A stretch of 64,000 nt of DNA from Amphiura filiformis (GCF_039555335.1 NC_092640.1:44055099-44119098); one strand, 5' to 3'; counted from the stretch's first letter, positions 36,816-48,880 are shown. Made by a program: numbers and translations. The notes: generated by a model from the letters alone, not told the origin.

Positions 36816-37980
36816 TTACGATCAGGTCTGTAGCCTTTAACCCTCTGTAATTGATTTTGGAGCTTATACTTTAGACAAATTTCACAGAAAGTTCATGATT
36901 TGTTGTATATTTATATATTCTGGGGCATATTTTTGGCCAAATTTGGCTTTTTTGTACAGAAAAACCAGACCTTTTGCCATTTTATTATCTGATTATACAA
37001 CAATATTATACTAAAATAAGAATATCATTAGTAAGGTATTTTTGTTGAACCATGAAATGGTATCAGCCTGTATAGGTCTATGTTATTTGCTTACTTGCTT
37101 ACTTACTTCCTCACTAACCTTTTGGTCTGAAATGGGCATATCTCGGAATGTCACAAAGGTATGACCCCGAGCGGTGTCAAATGAAAGCGAACAAAGTAAA
37201 GAATAGAATAAAAATCTACTGGGGGTAACACTCCTCATAAGAGCTGGGTAAATATTCATATTTTGGGTCCTTTTCATATCTTGAAATGACAAGAAGGTAT
37301 GATCCACTGAGTGGCGTTAAATGAAAGACAAGGAAGTAAAGAATGTATTAAAATTATTTCCCCCACCGGGGGTGACATTCCGCATAAGACCCGAGACAAT
37401 GTTTCTATTTTGGGTCCTTTTCGAAATCCAAAGAATGAGCCCCTTCCTGCCCCGAGTGGTGTCAAATGAAAGAGAAAAAGGAAAGAATATAATAATAATT
37501 TCCCCAGATGTGGTGACACTCCGCATGAGACCTGGGTCAACGCCAAGAAGGTCTGACCCCAAGTGGTGTTAAAATGAAAGAGAAAAAGTAAAGAATATAA
37601 TAATTCCTACTGGGGGGACACTCCTCATAAGACTCGGGTCAATATTTCTATTTTGGGTCCTTTTACATATCTCGAAAATCCCAAGAAGGTATGACTCCCC
37701 CGGTGACAGTGGAATACCACAAGCCATTGCTGAAGCCCCACGGTTCAGCTATCATGGTGCGGTAGCTAAAGTAAGAAATAGAGATAGGCAATAGAACCAA
37801 ATTAGTTTTTGGATCTTTCAATTGACCATCAATGCTTGGTTGATCAGTATTATTTATGAAATCAATTAATGGACTAATGTCGTATTCAAAGTGACTTTGC
37901 AGCAAAAGTAATAAATCCACACGAAGACCAGCTTTCCTCAAGTACTAGTATTTGATGAACACTCCCTAACAGTATACACA
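36815..37980 (+). repeat. Second copy of the upstream segment, split by a tandem repeat
   Basis: 36820-37045 and 37765-37975 match 21170-21450 and 21465-21720 in order. The extra DNA between them is the tandem array at 37125-37700. Confidence 0.65.
37125..37700 (+). repeat. Degenerate tandem repeat, period about 130-150 bp
   Basis: Four to five diverged units. Landmarks are ATTTTGGGTCCTTTT (37258, 37408, 37650), AGTGGTGTCAAATGAAAG-like (37168, 37308, 37455, 37563) and CATAAGA-C-GGGT. Minus-strand frames across it repeat SFDTTRG-like words, which reflect the repeat and not a protein. Confidence 0.8.
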
Positions 37981-37983
37981 TTC

Positions 37984-39379
37984 CCTCATTTCAAATCTTT
38001 AGTTTTGGTTTCTCTTTGTTCAGAAACCAAAAATCAAGGGATTAAAAAGTAGAGCTGATCTGGTCTGCAATCGTAACACTATTATGCTGGGAGGACACAG
38101 TATACAATAGCCTATTGTGCTAACATAATAATTATTATCATGATTGATATCGGAAATCTATCCCGCGGACGACAGTTGATGCTCTCTGTCGAAGGCAGGT
38201 GGCATATTACACTCACGAGTTCTAGGCCTAGAAATCATAGACATGCGCGTATATTGAAGGATGGGCCGGGGGGGGATTTGTTTGTTTGTATGAAACATAA
38301 ACGATGCATGGAGATGATTTGATTATAAATTAGTTTATTATCCCCGGGAAGCACAACCCATACCTCTTTAAGAGGGGGCTCCCCTCCCTATATAACCACC
38401 TCTTCCCTAAATTACCCCTTTCACCCTCCTCCACCCCTATATTTGATATCTTCATCTCGAGCTCTCCTCCCCCCTTCTCTTTCACTTCCAATGCTCTCTC
38501 GATCTCTCATGTTTCTCTCTCTCCCGGCCCATATCCCCCTTGCCCTCCAACCACCCCCCCCCACACACACACCACACAATCTCTTCTCCCCTCTATCTTC
38601 TACTTTTTGCAGTAAAAATTGCTTCAGTAAAAGTCATTAGGCAGGTTAGGTTATTAGGTTATTAGAGGTCATATAATGGCCTTCCATCGATTCTGGTATA
38701 TGGGATTAAGGACATGAATCGATTTTGTTTATAGCACCTATAGACCACTTGACATGAATGTTTATCAACAAAGGCGAGGGATTGGTCTTTCGATATGCTC
38801 GAACGAACCGCTTCACTGTTCAATGGCTTTCTTGTGCTATATGAAATGTGGTGGGAGATTTAAAATACACATGCCCTGAGCAAACTACGATGCGCACGCA
38901 CACTGCAGGGCAAAGAACAATGGAAAGTGCCATAATGCGTGCGCATACTGCCGGGCAATGACGTCACATGTCAAGTGGTATTACAATAGTGGCCCTTTTG
39001 TAATGTCGAATGCAAATATTTCGATGGTCTATATTTTTTCACAGGTGAATTAGCCTAGGCTTATTCGGTTTTGTAAACCACGTCTTTCAATGTAGATTAC
39101 CATGCTCGATTTCTCTCCTCGTGAATATTGCACTGCGAAATTTAAACATTTCTTTTGTATACTTAGACTAGGTAACTTCAAATCAAATAATTTTACGATT
39201 CACACCACGTATAAGAAACTGAAACCAAAACCGAAACTGACTGACACAACTGTTCGGTTTTAAACAAAAGGTAGAAACAATGAGTTCGATATCTTATGAT
39301 TCAAGTGGTTAGGCAGGACAATAGGAAACCACGTGACCAAAACCAAAACCAAAACTAAAACTAAACATTTGAAATGAGG
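37984..39379. mobile_element. TIR element, tandem copy 1 of 2
   Basis: Begins CCTCATTTCAAAT followed by TAGTTTTGGTTT and ends with the inverse (ATTTGAAATGAGG). Internal landmarks are a CT-rich tract at 38395-38600 and AAACCACGTGACC near the right end. It differs from copy 2 mainly by a nested 236-bp insertion at 38744-38979. No transposase frame. Confidence 0.8.
38744..38979. mobile_element. Nested MITE present in only one of the two tandem copies
   Basis: Perfect 13-bp terminal repeats ACCACTTGACATG / CATGTCAAGTGGT. The sister element reads CCTATACAATTACAGTAGTGG at the same place (about 40124-40144), which is the uninterrupted site. CpG-rich compared with its surroundings. Confidence 0.8.
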
Positions 39380-39383
39380 CAGT

Positions 39384-40551
39384 CCTCATTTCAAATATAT
39401 AGTTTTGGTTTCTCTTTGTTCAGAAACCAAAAATCAAGGGATTAAAAAGTAGAGCTGATCTGATCTGCAATCATAACACTATTATGCTGGGAGGACACAG
39501 TATAGGGTATATAACCAGAAGTATACAATAGCCTATTGTGCTAACATAATTATTATCATGATTGATATCGGAAATCTATCCTGCGGACGACAGTTGATGC
39601 TCTCTGTCGAAGGTAGGTGGCATATTACACTCACGAGTTCTAGGCCTAGAAATCATATACATGCGCGTATACTGAAGGATGGGGTGGGGTGGGGAATTTG
39701 TTTGTTTGTATGAAACATAAACGATGCATGGAGATGATTTGATTATGAATTAGTTTATTATCCCCGGAAGCACAACCCATACCTCTTTAAGAGGGGCTCC
39801 CTCCCTATATAACCACCTCTTTCCTAAATTACCCCTTTCCCCTCCTCCTCCCCTACATTCGATATCTTCATCTCGAGCTCTCCTCCCCTTCTCTTTCACT
39901 TCCAATGCTCTCTCTCGCATATGTTTCTCTCTCCCCGGCCCATATCCCCTTGCCCTCCAACCCCCCCACACACACACCCACCAATCTTCTCCCCTCTATC
40001 TTCTACTTTTTGCAGTAAAAATTACTTCAGTAAAAGTCATTAGGTTATTAGAGGTCATATAATGGCCTTCCATCGATTCTGGTACATGGGATTAAGGACA
40101 TGAATCGATTTTGTTTATAGTACCTATACAATTACAGTAGTGGCCCTTTTGTAATGTCGAATGCAAATATTTCGATGGTCTATATATTTTCACAGTGAAA
40201 TCAGCTTAGGCTATTTCGTAGTCTCAAGCCAATGCTTTCAAACTAAATCAATGCTTTCAAATGTAGACTGTTTTGTTCGACTTCTCTGCTCGTGAATATT
40301 GCACTGCGAAATTTAAACATTTCTTTTGTATACTTAGATCAGGTAACTCGAAAATCCTGTAATTTTATTCGTCACACCACTTATAAGAAACTGAAACCAA
40401 AACCGAAACTACCTGTCACAAATGTTTAGTTTTAAACAAAAGGTAGAAACAAAGAGTTCGATATCTTGTGATTCAAGTGGTTAGGCAGGACAATAGGAAA
40501 CCACGTGACCAAAACCAAAACCAAAACTAAAACTATATATTTGAAATGAGG
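39384..40551. mobile_element. TIR element, tandem copy 2 of 2
   Basis: Same termini as copy 1 and separated from it by only four bases (CAGT). Both copies have the same orientation. The 1168-bp length is the form without the nested MITE. Confidence 0.8.
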
Positions 40552-40559
40552 CATTGTAC

Positions 40560-42183
40560 AGGTTGTCCTTGAAAGAACTGTATCGTCAGAAACTTAATTG
40601 TTTGGGTATTTTAACGCCATGACCTAACATCACTAAATAATTGGTGTAGTTGAGGAATAAATCAGTTATCACATTCTTTTTGAATTTTGACAATTGACCA
40701 CACCGTTTGTGAAATATAAGAATTTTACGAAACTCCGTCATTTTCACACTTTTTCCACGGATTCAAATATCGATGATCTGTATTCATGGTATTCAGAGTC
40801 GGCGCATGAGATAAGGCGTATAATGGGCTATTCCAGAAATTTTCCACACACCCCAAAGATGACATTATAATTTCCCACACCTTTCACTCTCAATATTGCT
40901 TGAGAATTCCTGTCATGAAATGTCGAAAGAACATCCCATTTCCCGTCCAAATGCACTTCGGAATGTACAAAATTGGGAATTCCCATAGCTTTTTGGTGTA
41001 GATATATATCCTAATTCCAGAATGTACACCCTCCAAATTTTTGGCTGGGAAATAGTTGTAAAGAGTTTGAACGCCAAAGTGGACTATACGACCCGCACAC
41101 ACACAGGCTTTGATGTCGGCCGCTGATTCACGTCATCGTTGCCGCAATCCACCGTCAGCGGCCGTTCCTTGCCGCCAGCAAATCCGCTGCCAGCCGCCTG
41201 ACCTCGTTGCTTGTTGTCGGGCTCCGTCGAGACATCGCCACTCGCCGCCCAAAGAACGTCCGGTTTTGGTCGCTAGTGTCCGTTTCCTGCCGCAGCCTTT
41301 CGTCCCTTGCCGTCGTGTTGTCGCTGAAGGTCTTTCCCACTCGTCAGCTTTTGCTCTTTTGCCGTCGCTTTGCCGCCAACATTTTGTGATTTTCACGTTC
41401 GTCACCTTTCGTTGGTTATCTGCCGTCATAGTGTGAGCGGGACTTTAAATTCCCAATTTCGCAGTCAAATCATGCTTTTTTTTTCCTAACCAGGGTGACC
41501 ATGATTTTTAAACGAGTGAAAAAGCGTTGTATATATCCCAACTCTCATTAAAAAAATCAAAAGTTTGGTTAAGTTATGGAAAGTCAAGTATAATTAATTT
41601 TCCAGTAAAATTAATATAATTTACATTAATTTTACTGGAAAATTTCCTTTGACCTTTATATTATAAAGGTCAAAGGAAAAGAAATTTAAATGATAACCAT
41701 TTGAATATTTGTGGCAGTTTACGGAAACATAAAACTCGTGTAATCAGTAATTCAAACTCGTGTCAGTTTCTCCATAATACTCCCGTTTTGTGTCCAAACG
41801 TGTCCAAAAATGCTATTTGAATCCAAAATGAGGGTCTTTTTTTACAGGGATCTCGGGTCAAACTTACCAGCCGGTCATGCCAAACAATACAGAAATTATA
41901 TTTGGCGGTCAACTGACGTAACAAATTGATATCCGGGCATGCGCCGTTTAGAGCTAGACAGTCGTCGTGACTCACAAAGCCACTTATCGTATTAGTTGAT
42001 CAATCGGATTAGATCATTGTTTCCATCAATAGGCGGATGCACATATTATTTATTTGATGTGGGTAGTGAGCGACCTCCTCTTTTATCATATTCTCTGGCG
42101 TGACACACGTATACATTAGCACATTCCTGTTCATCTTCCATTCGAATTTAGTAACAGTCAGGGTAACATACACTTCCAGATAA
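40560..42183. other. Region upstream of HNMT-like copy 2
   Basis: No gene is supported. 41110-41430 is strikingly GC/CpG-rich against AT-rich surroundings, with repeated GCCG/CGTC words on all frames; its open frames on both strands have no domain. 41594-41680 holds two adjacent hairpins: CCAGTAAAATTAAT with its inverse, and TTCCTTTGACCTTTATA with its inverse. Confidence 0.6.
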
Positions 42184-42388
42184 ATGTCTTTACCAATATC
42201 TTGCAACAAGGACCGTTGGTGGGAGGCTTATAATATGTATTTGGAGAATTCAGATGTGCAGGAACATGTAAGAGAGTGGATAGAGGAAGATTTTGAATCA
42301 AAAGTTGTGAAGATTTTGTATGATGGGCTTGGTGATAATATTGGTGTAAATCAACCACTCCGTGTGCTGGGCATTGGCAGTGCAGAAG
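42184..42388 (+). CDS. HNMT-like: HNMT-like copy 2, exon 1
   Basis: 205 nt; donor GAAG|GTACTT; starts MSLPISCNKDRWW as in copy 1. Confidence 0.85.
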
Positions 42389-45300
42389 GTACTTCCTGAT
42401 TATCCTCTAGCTTCTTGTCTGTAAATCAGACCTTGCAAAAGGAGGGTGACCACCTACCCCTAGTTGCCATGCTCAGTGGCGTAGCACGAGTCATCCTATC
42501 GTGAGGACCAGGATTTTCTCTAAGCATTTTGCTGAAGGGGTATTTTCAAATTTTTTTGACCCTTTCAATTGTGATTTTTTCCTCTGAAGGAGTCAAAAAC
42601 ATTGCACCGATCATTATGGGGGGGCATCGGGCCTGATGGGGTGGGCACAATCCGTTTTCGGCAATTTTCCCATGGGATTTGCTAAATTTTCAACCACCCA
42701 TGCCCCTATGATGCTACGCCATTGTTCATGCCTTCCTCAGTTATATTCATAGAAATTGGCCTAATGGTGCATAATGCTAATTTGAAGCCAGGGCGCCCTT
42801 GTTGTAAAATGTTCGACAAAAATGCATGCATTTCCGCTCAATATAAGGGACCGTTCACAAACACTTGTAAGGGGGGGCTAATGCAAAAAAAATCATCGCG
42901 AAAACTTTTCGGGGGCCCCCATTACAGACCTCAAATATTTCAGCCCCCCCCCCTTTTTGACATGAAAATGTGTGGTCATTTTTTCAGGCCCCCCCTTTTG
43001 CATCAGGCCCCCTAACAAGTGTTTGTGAACGGTCCCTAAAACAAAAAATTCATCTAATTTTATTATTGATATTATTGTAATTGAAATCCCGATCGAAGAT
43101 GTGTGAAAAATGAATTGAGTAGCCCACAGTGGAAAAATGTTTAAAGGCTTAATGTACGATTTCCTTTCAAATTTTAAATATGTCATTATATACTCAAAAT
43201 GCTGAAATAATACTAGGCTTAATGTACGATTTCATTCAAATTTTAAATATGTCATTATATACTCAAAATGCTGAAATAATACTAGTAATAATGATCGGGA
43301 ATGGTTTCTGTCCATTTTGAGCTGAAATAACGAGGTAACGTGAAAGAAACACTGCTTGTTATTTTGGCCGTTTAACACGCAGTTCTATGGGCGGACATAA
43401 AGTCATAATTTCTTGAACTTATGACTTTACGTCGAACTTTGCTCTGTTTACCTACAAACACAACAAATTTGGCTGATTCCATTTAGGTGCAAGTTGTGAT
43501 ATGTGTAAACATTACAAATATGCCAAAAAAATCAGGTTTGAAAAAAATTAACCAAATTCATATTATAAGATCGTACATTATGACTTTAAGTGGGGGTAAG
43601 GAACTATGTTACTTAACCACCATGTTGATTGTCGTACATGGGAACTCACTGAGCAAATACATAACGCACAACACATTATTGTGGGGGGGTGTGTGAGTGG
43701 GGGGGCTACAGGGAAAGCTATTTTTAGCACATATTTCTTGGAGCACCTTTTAGATATTACGCCTTAAAAAGCTACAGCTGCATTTCCTACTTGCTGTGCT
43801 TGCATCACATGATAAGACATTATACAGCCTGTCTCAAAAAAAATTGTGCAAGTGAAAAGCGCCCTCTATGGCAATTAGAAAATACCGTTGTGACATGATG
43901 CTTACATCAACATCATGGGCGATGTCTTAGCTCTCAAATGCCGTTTGTTCTGTTCAATTTGCTTGTTTTAATCTTGAGATATGTTTAGTTAACAACAAAA
44001 GGGTAAAATCACAATTGTGCCACTTTTACTAGGGAAGAGGGCTGCACATGTAAATCAATGATAGCTGATGTTGATGCGTCTAATGCACTCCCCTTCGGGG
44101 CTCGTACATACGATGTATCAACATCAGCGTGCATGAATTATTTTGTCAAATTTCTCTCCCAACAAGTAATACGCGCTCATTAACCTATAAGTTTGCAATA
44201 TTAAGAATATTTGTTTGTCTTTTAACATGTCTTGAGAAAGTAAACAGTATTAACCATGATAAAATCATTGACATGCACATGTATTTAATTTTACAGCAGA
44301 ATGTGAAATATCTATTTCTCTTTTAATTTCTTTTAAGTGGAAAAAGAGAATCATATAATACCTGTATCATGATAAAACAGTAAAAACTATTTTTATTGTT
44401 GTATAATTGATGCGTTCTTTTGATTTCACGAAGGAACTCTTGATAAACTTGATGCTATCATTGATTTACATGTACAGTCCTCTTGATCTTCCCTAGTAAA
44501 AGTGGCACAATTGTGGTTTTACCCTTTCGTTGTTAACTAAACATATCTCGAGATTAAAACAAGCAAATTGAACAGAACAAACGGCAGCTGAGAGCTAAGA
44601 CCTTGACGTTGATGTAAGCATTATGTCACAACGGTATTTTCTAATTGCCATAGAGAGGGCTTTTCACTTGCACAATTTTGTTTGAGACAGGCTGTAGACA
44701 ATTTATATTATGGTGTGTTGGAGTAGTCATGGTGCTCCAGAACTCCAGAAAATCAATTTTCATTGTTTAGATTTAGGGATTAATCATAAGGTGCACCTTA
44801 AAAGTAAATTTTAATGGGTACGGAATGTAGAAGATAAAATTTCTGAATGTATTCGCCAGCGAAGTGTTACGTGTAATCCGATTATCACCATGTCAACTGG
44901 ATCACGCTTTTGAGTTCTACACCACGATCGAAATGATCGCAACACAAAGTCTATGGCATGTACTATCAATTCCGAAAGGTGCGTGATCCAGTTACCAGGG
45001 AGTTACGTAACCACTTCGCTGGCGAATTGTGGTACATGAGATATGTCGTTCTATGAAGATGTTTCATTTCAACACTCAAAGAAGCACAATACCTAAACTG
45101 GCCTCAAAAAGAAACATAATTTTTCACAAGGTCATATCTTAAAATCCTCTCCATAAAAATGAACAAAAATTGCACACAGGATTACTTCAATACTCTACTC
45201 TAAACACATGTCAGTAATCAAGCAGTTGTCCAACTGACACAACAGCAAAATGCACTGACATGGAACACCGTCCTGGACCAAAATTCACAGCCCAACCGAT

Positions 45301-46918
45301 TTCCTTTGTTGGGTTCCAATTCCAACTTCAAATACGATTATCTCAAAATGGCCATTTTCGTGATTCATCACTAAGTCAACACACACTCCATCTGGTACAC
45401 ATAATTATTGCACGGCCCCTCAGCCAAGAATGTTATTTAAATAGATTTTTTTTTATTTTCATGTTGTTTTCCCACAGGCGAACAAGAAATTTTGCAGCTG
45501 AAAAAATTGAAAACCAAATTCGCCAAATTATCTACAACTGTCATTGAACCAAACAAAGAAATGTTCCTTCAATATCAAGAAACCGTACTTCAGAAAAGCA
45601 GTGAATTGCCAGGAATTGAATTTGAGTGGCACAACCAAACCTACCAAGACTATGTTCAAGTGCATGGAGTAAGGAAGACGTATCACTTCATTAGCATGGT
45701 TTATTCCATTTATTATGTGGGGGACTCGAATTTAGAGGAAACAATCAGGGAATTATATGACATACTAGCACCAGGAGGAGTAATACTTGTGGTACTAATG
45801 ACAGGTAGGATATCAAAATGTCAGTCAAAATATGCAAATAAGCTCATTAATATTCATAAATGTGCAGATAATATGTGACCGTACAGCACGAATGAGCCGT
45901 AAATGTCCTCAATTGTATTCTGAGTTACAGTGTAAAATGGGCATGAAGGTCGTATTCATAGGTACCTCAATTTGGTGCTACGTGTACCTCATTTAATGAG
46001 ATACACGTAGCACCAAATTGAAATACCTATGAATATGACCTTCATGCCCATTTTACACTGTAAGTCAGAATACAATTGAGGACATTTACGGCTCATTCGT
46101 GCTGTACGGTCACATATAACATCAAATCATTGGTGTAGCAGGGGGACTGAATTGCCCCTCCTCACAGAAATTGGGTGAAAAGTGGGTGCAGCTGCACTGC
46201 TTGCCACGTCATTGTTTCTGTGCAGACAGCCATGCAGTCACCCACTATCCATCTATACCATAACCAGGGTCCAATGATTGTCGCAGGTTGATTATACTCC
46301 AGGTGGTTTGGTTGAAAATTACCCATATGTCGCCGTCCTAATATTGGTTGGGGGGAGGGGGGCTAAATAATATAAAAATATTTGGCGTCAGATGGTCGCA
46401 ATAGATTTTGAGATGCCACTTTGTCAGACTCTGACAAATGACATATTGTGATGATAATGATACAATGTCTACATGATCAATTTCTTCTAACACACTTCAT
46501 TTTCATTCATGCAGATCACACAGGTCTCGGGAAATTGTTGCATACCTTTCCAAATCTCGCAACATGGGAGCAGAATTCAGCAACCAATGATCCATCAATG
46601 ACGAAATCAAACCGTTTAATCAACTCCGCAGACGTAAAATCCGTCCTTGATAAACACCAGATTGCCTACACTCAATCAGAACATACAGACTCCTTGGATA
46701 TAACGGCATGTTTTACCGGAGTCGACACAGCAAAAAGGAATATACTGTTTGATATTCTTACTCAAACCATTGATTTCAAAGCATCAGTGCCGACTATTGT
46801 CCATAGCCAAGTGATGGACTTTGTTAAAGATCATATGAGTGTCAGAAAAAGTCATCAAAGTGATGAAGAACTCTGCTACTTTGATACTGTTAGTGATATT
46901 CTCCTGATCACAAAATAA
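42184..46918 (+). CDS. HNMT-like: Histamine N-methyltransferase-like, copy 2 (intact, 3 exons)
   Basis: SAM-dependent methyltransferase paralogue of copy 1. Exons 42184-42388, 45478-45804 and 46515-46918 give 311 residues; introns GT-AG, phase 1, as in copy 1. An in-frame stop directly before the ATG (TAAATG) fixes the start. SAM motif I VLGIGSAEG, acidic VIEP, SMVYSIYYVGD and the C-terminal FDTVSDILLITK are all present. The position of human Gln143 is Tyr here (His in copies 1 and 3), and that of Asn283 is Asp, so the substrate pocket varies among the paralogues. Exon 1 is one residue shorter than in copy 1 (a single Gly in DGLGDN). Intron 1 contains three MITE-type insertions and intron 2 a 247-bp palindrome. 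AATAAA occurs immediately after the stop (46922). Substrate unproven. Confidence 0.86.
42846..43037. mobile_element. 192-bp MITE in intron 1 of copy 2
   Basis: Ends AGGGACCGTTCACAAACACT and its inverse, about 30 bp matching, then G/C-run-rich sub-ends (CTTGTAAGGGGGGGC versus GGCCCCCTAACAAG). Frames across it are artefacts. Confidence 0.82.
43146..43286 (+). repeat. 70-bp tandem duplication
   Basis: GGCTTAATGTACGATTTC starts at 43146 and again at 43216. The two units are almost identical through AATGCTGAAATAATACTAG. Confidence 0.9.
43825..44694. mobile_element. Foldback MITE family A, copy in intron 1 of HNMT-like copy 2
   Basis: 870 bp; TIRs of about 215 bp starting CAGCCTGTCTCAAAAAAAAT, flanked by TA on both sides (43823-43824; 44695-44696). 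Inner arm phrase TAAAAGTGGCACAATTGTG. A central nested hairpin at about 44060-44130 pairs TGATGTTGAT with ATCAACATCA around a CCCCTTCGGGG cap. The same family recurs at 57720-58607. Confidence 0.9.
44851..45027. mobile_element. Short foldback MITE in intron 1 of copy 2
   Basis: ATTCGCCAGCGAAGTG at the left is inverted as CACTTCGCTGGCGAAT at the right; inner arms AACTGGATCACGC / GCGTGATCCAGTT. About 177 bp in total. Confidence 0.82.
45478..45804 (+). CDS. HNMT-like: HNMT-like copy 2, exon 2
   Basis: 327 nt, phase 1 on both sides; acceptor TTCCCACAG, donor ACAG|GTAGGA. In exon 2 the run of six A in CTGAAAAAATTG keeps frame (five in broken copy 3). Confidence 0.88.
45871..46117. mobile_element. 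247-bp near-perfect palindrome in intron 2 of copy 2
   Basis: ATATGTGACCGTACAGCACG at the left is exactly inverted at the right end, and pairing continues through CATGAAGGTC and TACACGTAGCACCAAATTGA to a short loop around TCATTTAATGA. Absent from intron 2 of copies 1 and 3, so it inserted after the duplications. TA at both tips suggests a TA-target MITE. Confidence 0.92.
46515..46918 (+). CDS. HNMT-like: HNMT-like copy 2, exon 3
   Basis: 404 nt to the stop at 46916-46918; acceptor TTCATGCAG; starts DHTGLGKLLHTFPNLATWEQ. Confidence 0.88.
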
Positions 46919-46936
46919 AATAAAATAAAAACAACA

Positions 46937-46968
46937 AAATGTAGTTCCTTTTAAGGAACTACATTTTT
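46937..46968 (+). terminator. Perfect hairpin just after copy 2 stop codon
   Basis: AAAATGTAGTTCCTT and AAGGAACTACATTTT form 15-bp perfect arms with a 2-nt loop, 18 bp after the stop and overlapping the presumed 3' end with AATAAA at 46922. It would be transcribed into the 3' UTR. A role in 3' end formation or RNA stability is only inferred. It is absent after copies 1 and 3. Confidence 0.4.
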
Positions 46969-47071
46969 AAAATCTACTATGCTGAGTATCTTGTTTGTCC
47001 AGCCTATATGGTTGGCTTGTACACATTTTCCCCCAATAATTCTCATGAAGGCGCTAAATCTGACAATAGCA

Positions 47072-47424
47072 ACAATCGCGCAAAGTAGCACAAGTTAATG
47101 TGAAAGCGTGATTCTTGTCATAAGAGCACAGAATAGCGCAAAGTAGCACAAGTTAATGTGAAAGCGTGATTCTTGTCATAAGAGCACAGAATAGCACAAA
47201 GTAGCACAAGTTAATGTGAAAGCGTGATTCTTGTCATAAGAGCACAGAATAGCGCAAAGTAGCCCAAGTTAATGTGAAAGCGTGATTCTTGTCATAAGAG
47301 CACAGAATAGCGCAAAGTAGCACAAGTTAATGTGAAAGCGTGATTCTTGTCATAAGAGCACAGAATAACGCAAAATAGCACAAGTTAATGTGAAAGCGTG
47401 ATTCTTGGCATAAGAGCACAGAAT
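47072..47424 (+). repeat. 58-bp minisatellite, six units
   Basis: Units contain GCGCAAAGTAGCACAAGTTA then ATGTGAAAGCGTGATTCTTG and end ATAAGAGCACAG. Very low divergence between units. Confidence 0.93.
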
Positions 47425-47435
47425 AAACAGAACAG

Positions 47436-47740
47436 TAATTCACGCGATTTTGCGTTTTTGTACATCACCTTCCGTACGGTACCTCAAGCTTGTGCTATTC
47501 ACGCGATTTTGCGTTTTTGTACTACCGTACCTCAAGCTTGTGCTATTCACGCGATTTTGCGTTTTTGTACATCACCTACAGTACCTCAAGCTTGTGCTAT
47601 ATATTCACGCGATTTTGCTCATCTCGCTGATTCCATCACCTACCTCAAGCATGAACTATTCACGCGATTTTGTGTTTTTGTACATCACCTACGGTACCTC
47701 AAGCCTGTGCTATTCACGCGATTTTGCGTTTTTCTAAAAC
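47436..47740 (+). repeat. Tandem repeat of about 50-60 bp
   Basis: ATTCACGCGATTTTGCGTTT then TTGTACATCACC, followed by TACCTCAAGCTTGTGCT, repeated five to six times with unit-length variation. Confidence 0.88.
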
Positions 47741-47844
47741 CTCCCTAAACCAGATTTAGTTTTCAACCCCACAATTTAATTTTATGAAACAGTAAATGAG
47801 TATCTATTGGCTCCCACGAACACCTTTTTTAATTTTCTGCAAAC

Positions 47845-48880
47845 ACCCCAAAACCGTCCACACCAGATTTTAAATTTCTCTTTGCCGAGAGCCGCTGAGT
47901 ATATATTGGCTCCCTAATTATATGAAACAGTAAATGAGTATATAATTGACTCCTTATTTTATCCACGAACACCTTTCCTAAACATCATTGCTTTTTTTTC
48001 TGAAAACCGCCCCAACCCAAAAACCGTCCACACCAGATTTTAAATTTCTCTTTGCCGAGAACCGCTGTTTCTAAAGTCGCCATCCTCTGAAAGAGTTGTC
48101 AGGACGAGGATGTTTAGATATGTTGTAGTCACGGACAAAATACCCCTTCCCCAAAACCGCCCAACCAAACATCACTTCTCTTTGCCGAGAACCGTTATGT
48201 TTAAGTCGCCATCCTCTGAAAGAGTTGTATCGCCTTTTTTTAATTTTCTGCAAACACCCCAAAACCGTCCACACCAGATTTTAAATTTCTCTTTGCCGAG
48301 AACCGCTGTGTCTAAAGTCGCCATCCTCTGAAAGAGTTGTCAGGACGAGGATGTTTAGATATGACCATCCCGTTCCCGAAAACCGCCCAGCCCCACACCA
48401 GATTTTAAATTTCTCTTTGCCGAGAACCGCTGTGTCTAAAGTCGCCATCCTCTGAAAGAGTTGTCAGGACGAGGATGTTTAGATATGTTGTACTCACCGA
48501 CAAAATACCCTTCCCGAAAACCGCCCAACCAAACATCACTTCTCTTTGCCGAGAACCGCTGTGTCTAAAGTCGCCATCCTCTGAAAAAGTTGCCCGCCCA
48601 CCCCAAAACCCTCCACACCAGATTCTAAATTTCTCTTTGCCGATAACCGCTGTGTCTAAAGTCGCCATCCTCTGAAAGAGTTGTCAGGACGAGGATGTTT
48701 AGATATGCAGTACTCGCCGACAAAATACCCCTTCCCGAAAGCCCAAACATCACTTCTCTACTTAAAAAAAGCACGCGCAATTTGCCGAGAACCGCTGTAC
48801 TCACCGACAATATACCCCTTCCCCGAACCGCCCAACCCCAGCTTTCTTCATTTCCAGAAAAGTAGTACTCATCGACAAAA
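47845..48880 (+). repeat. Degenerate tandem repeat, about 120-190 bp units
   Basis: Recurring phrases are TTTGCCGAGAACCGCTGT, GTCGCCATCCTCTGAAAGAG and CAGGACGAGGATGTTTAGAT at about 48060, 48180, 48300, 48420, 48550, 48650 and 48790. Frames on both strands repeat DGDFRHSGSRQRE-like words and are repeat artefacts. Confidence 0.88.

Noticed and set aside
41110-41436. Overlapping long frames on both strands
   Set aside because: High GC lowers stop frequency; no domain, no splice or start support, frames open on both strands at once.
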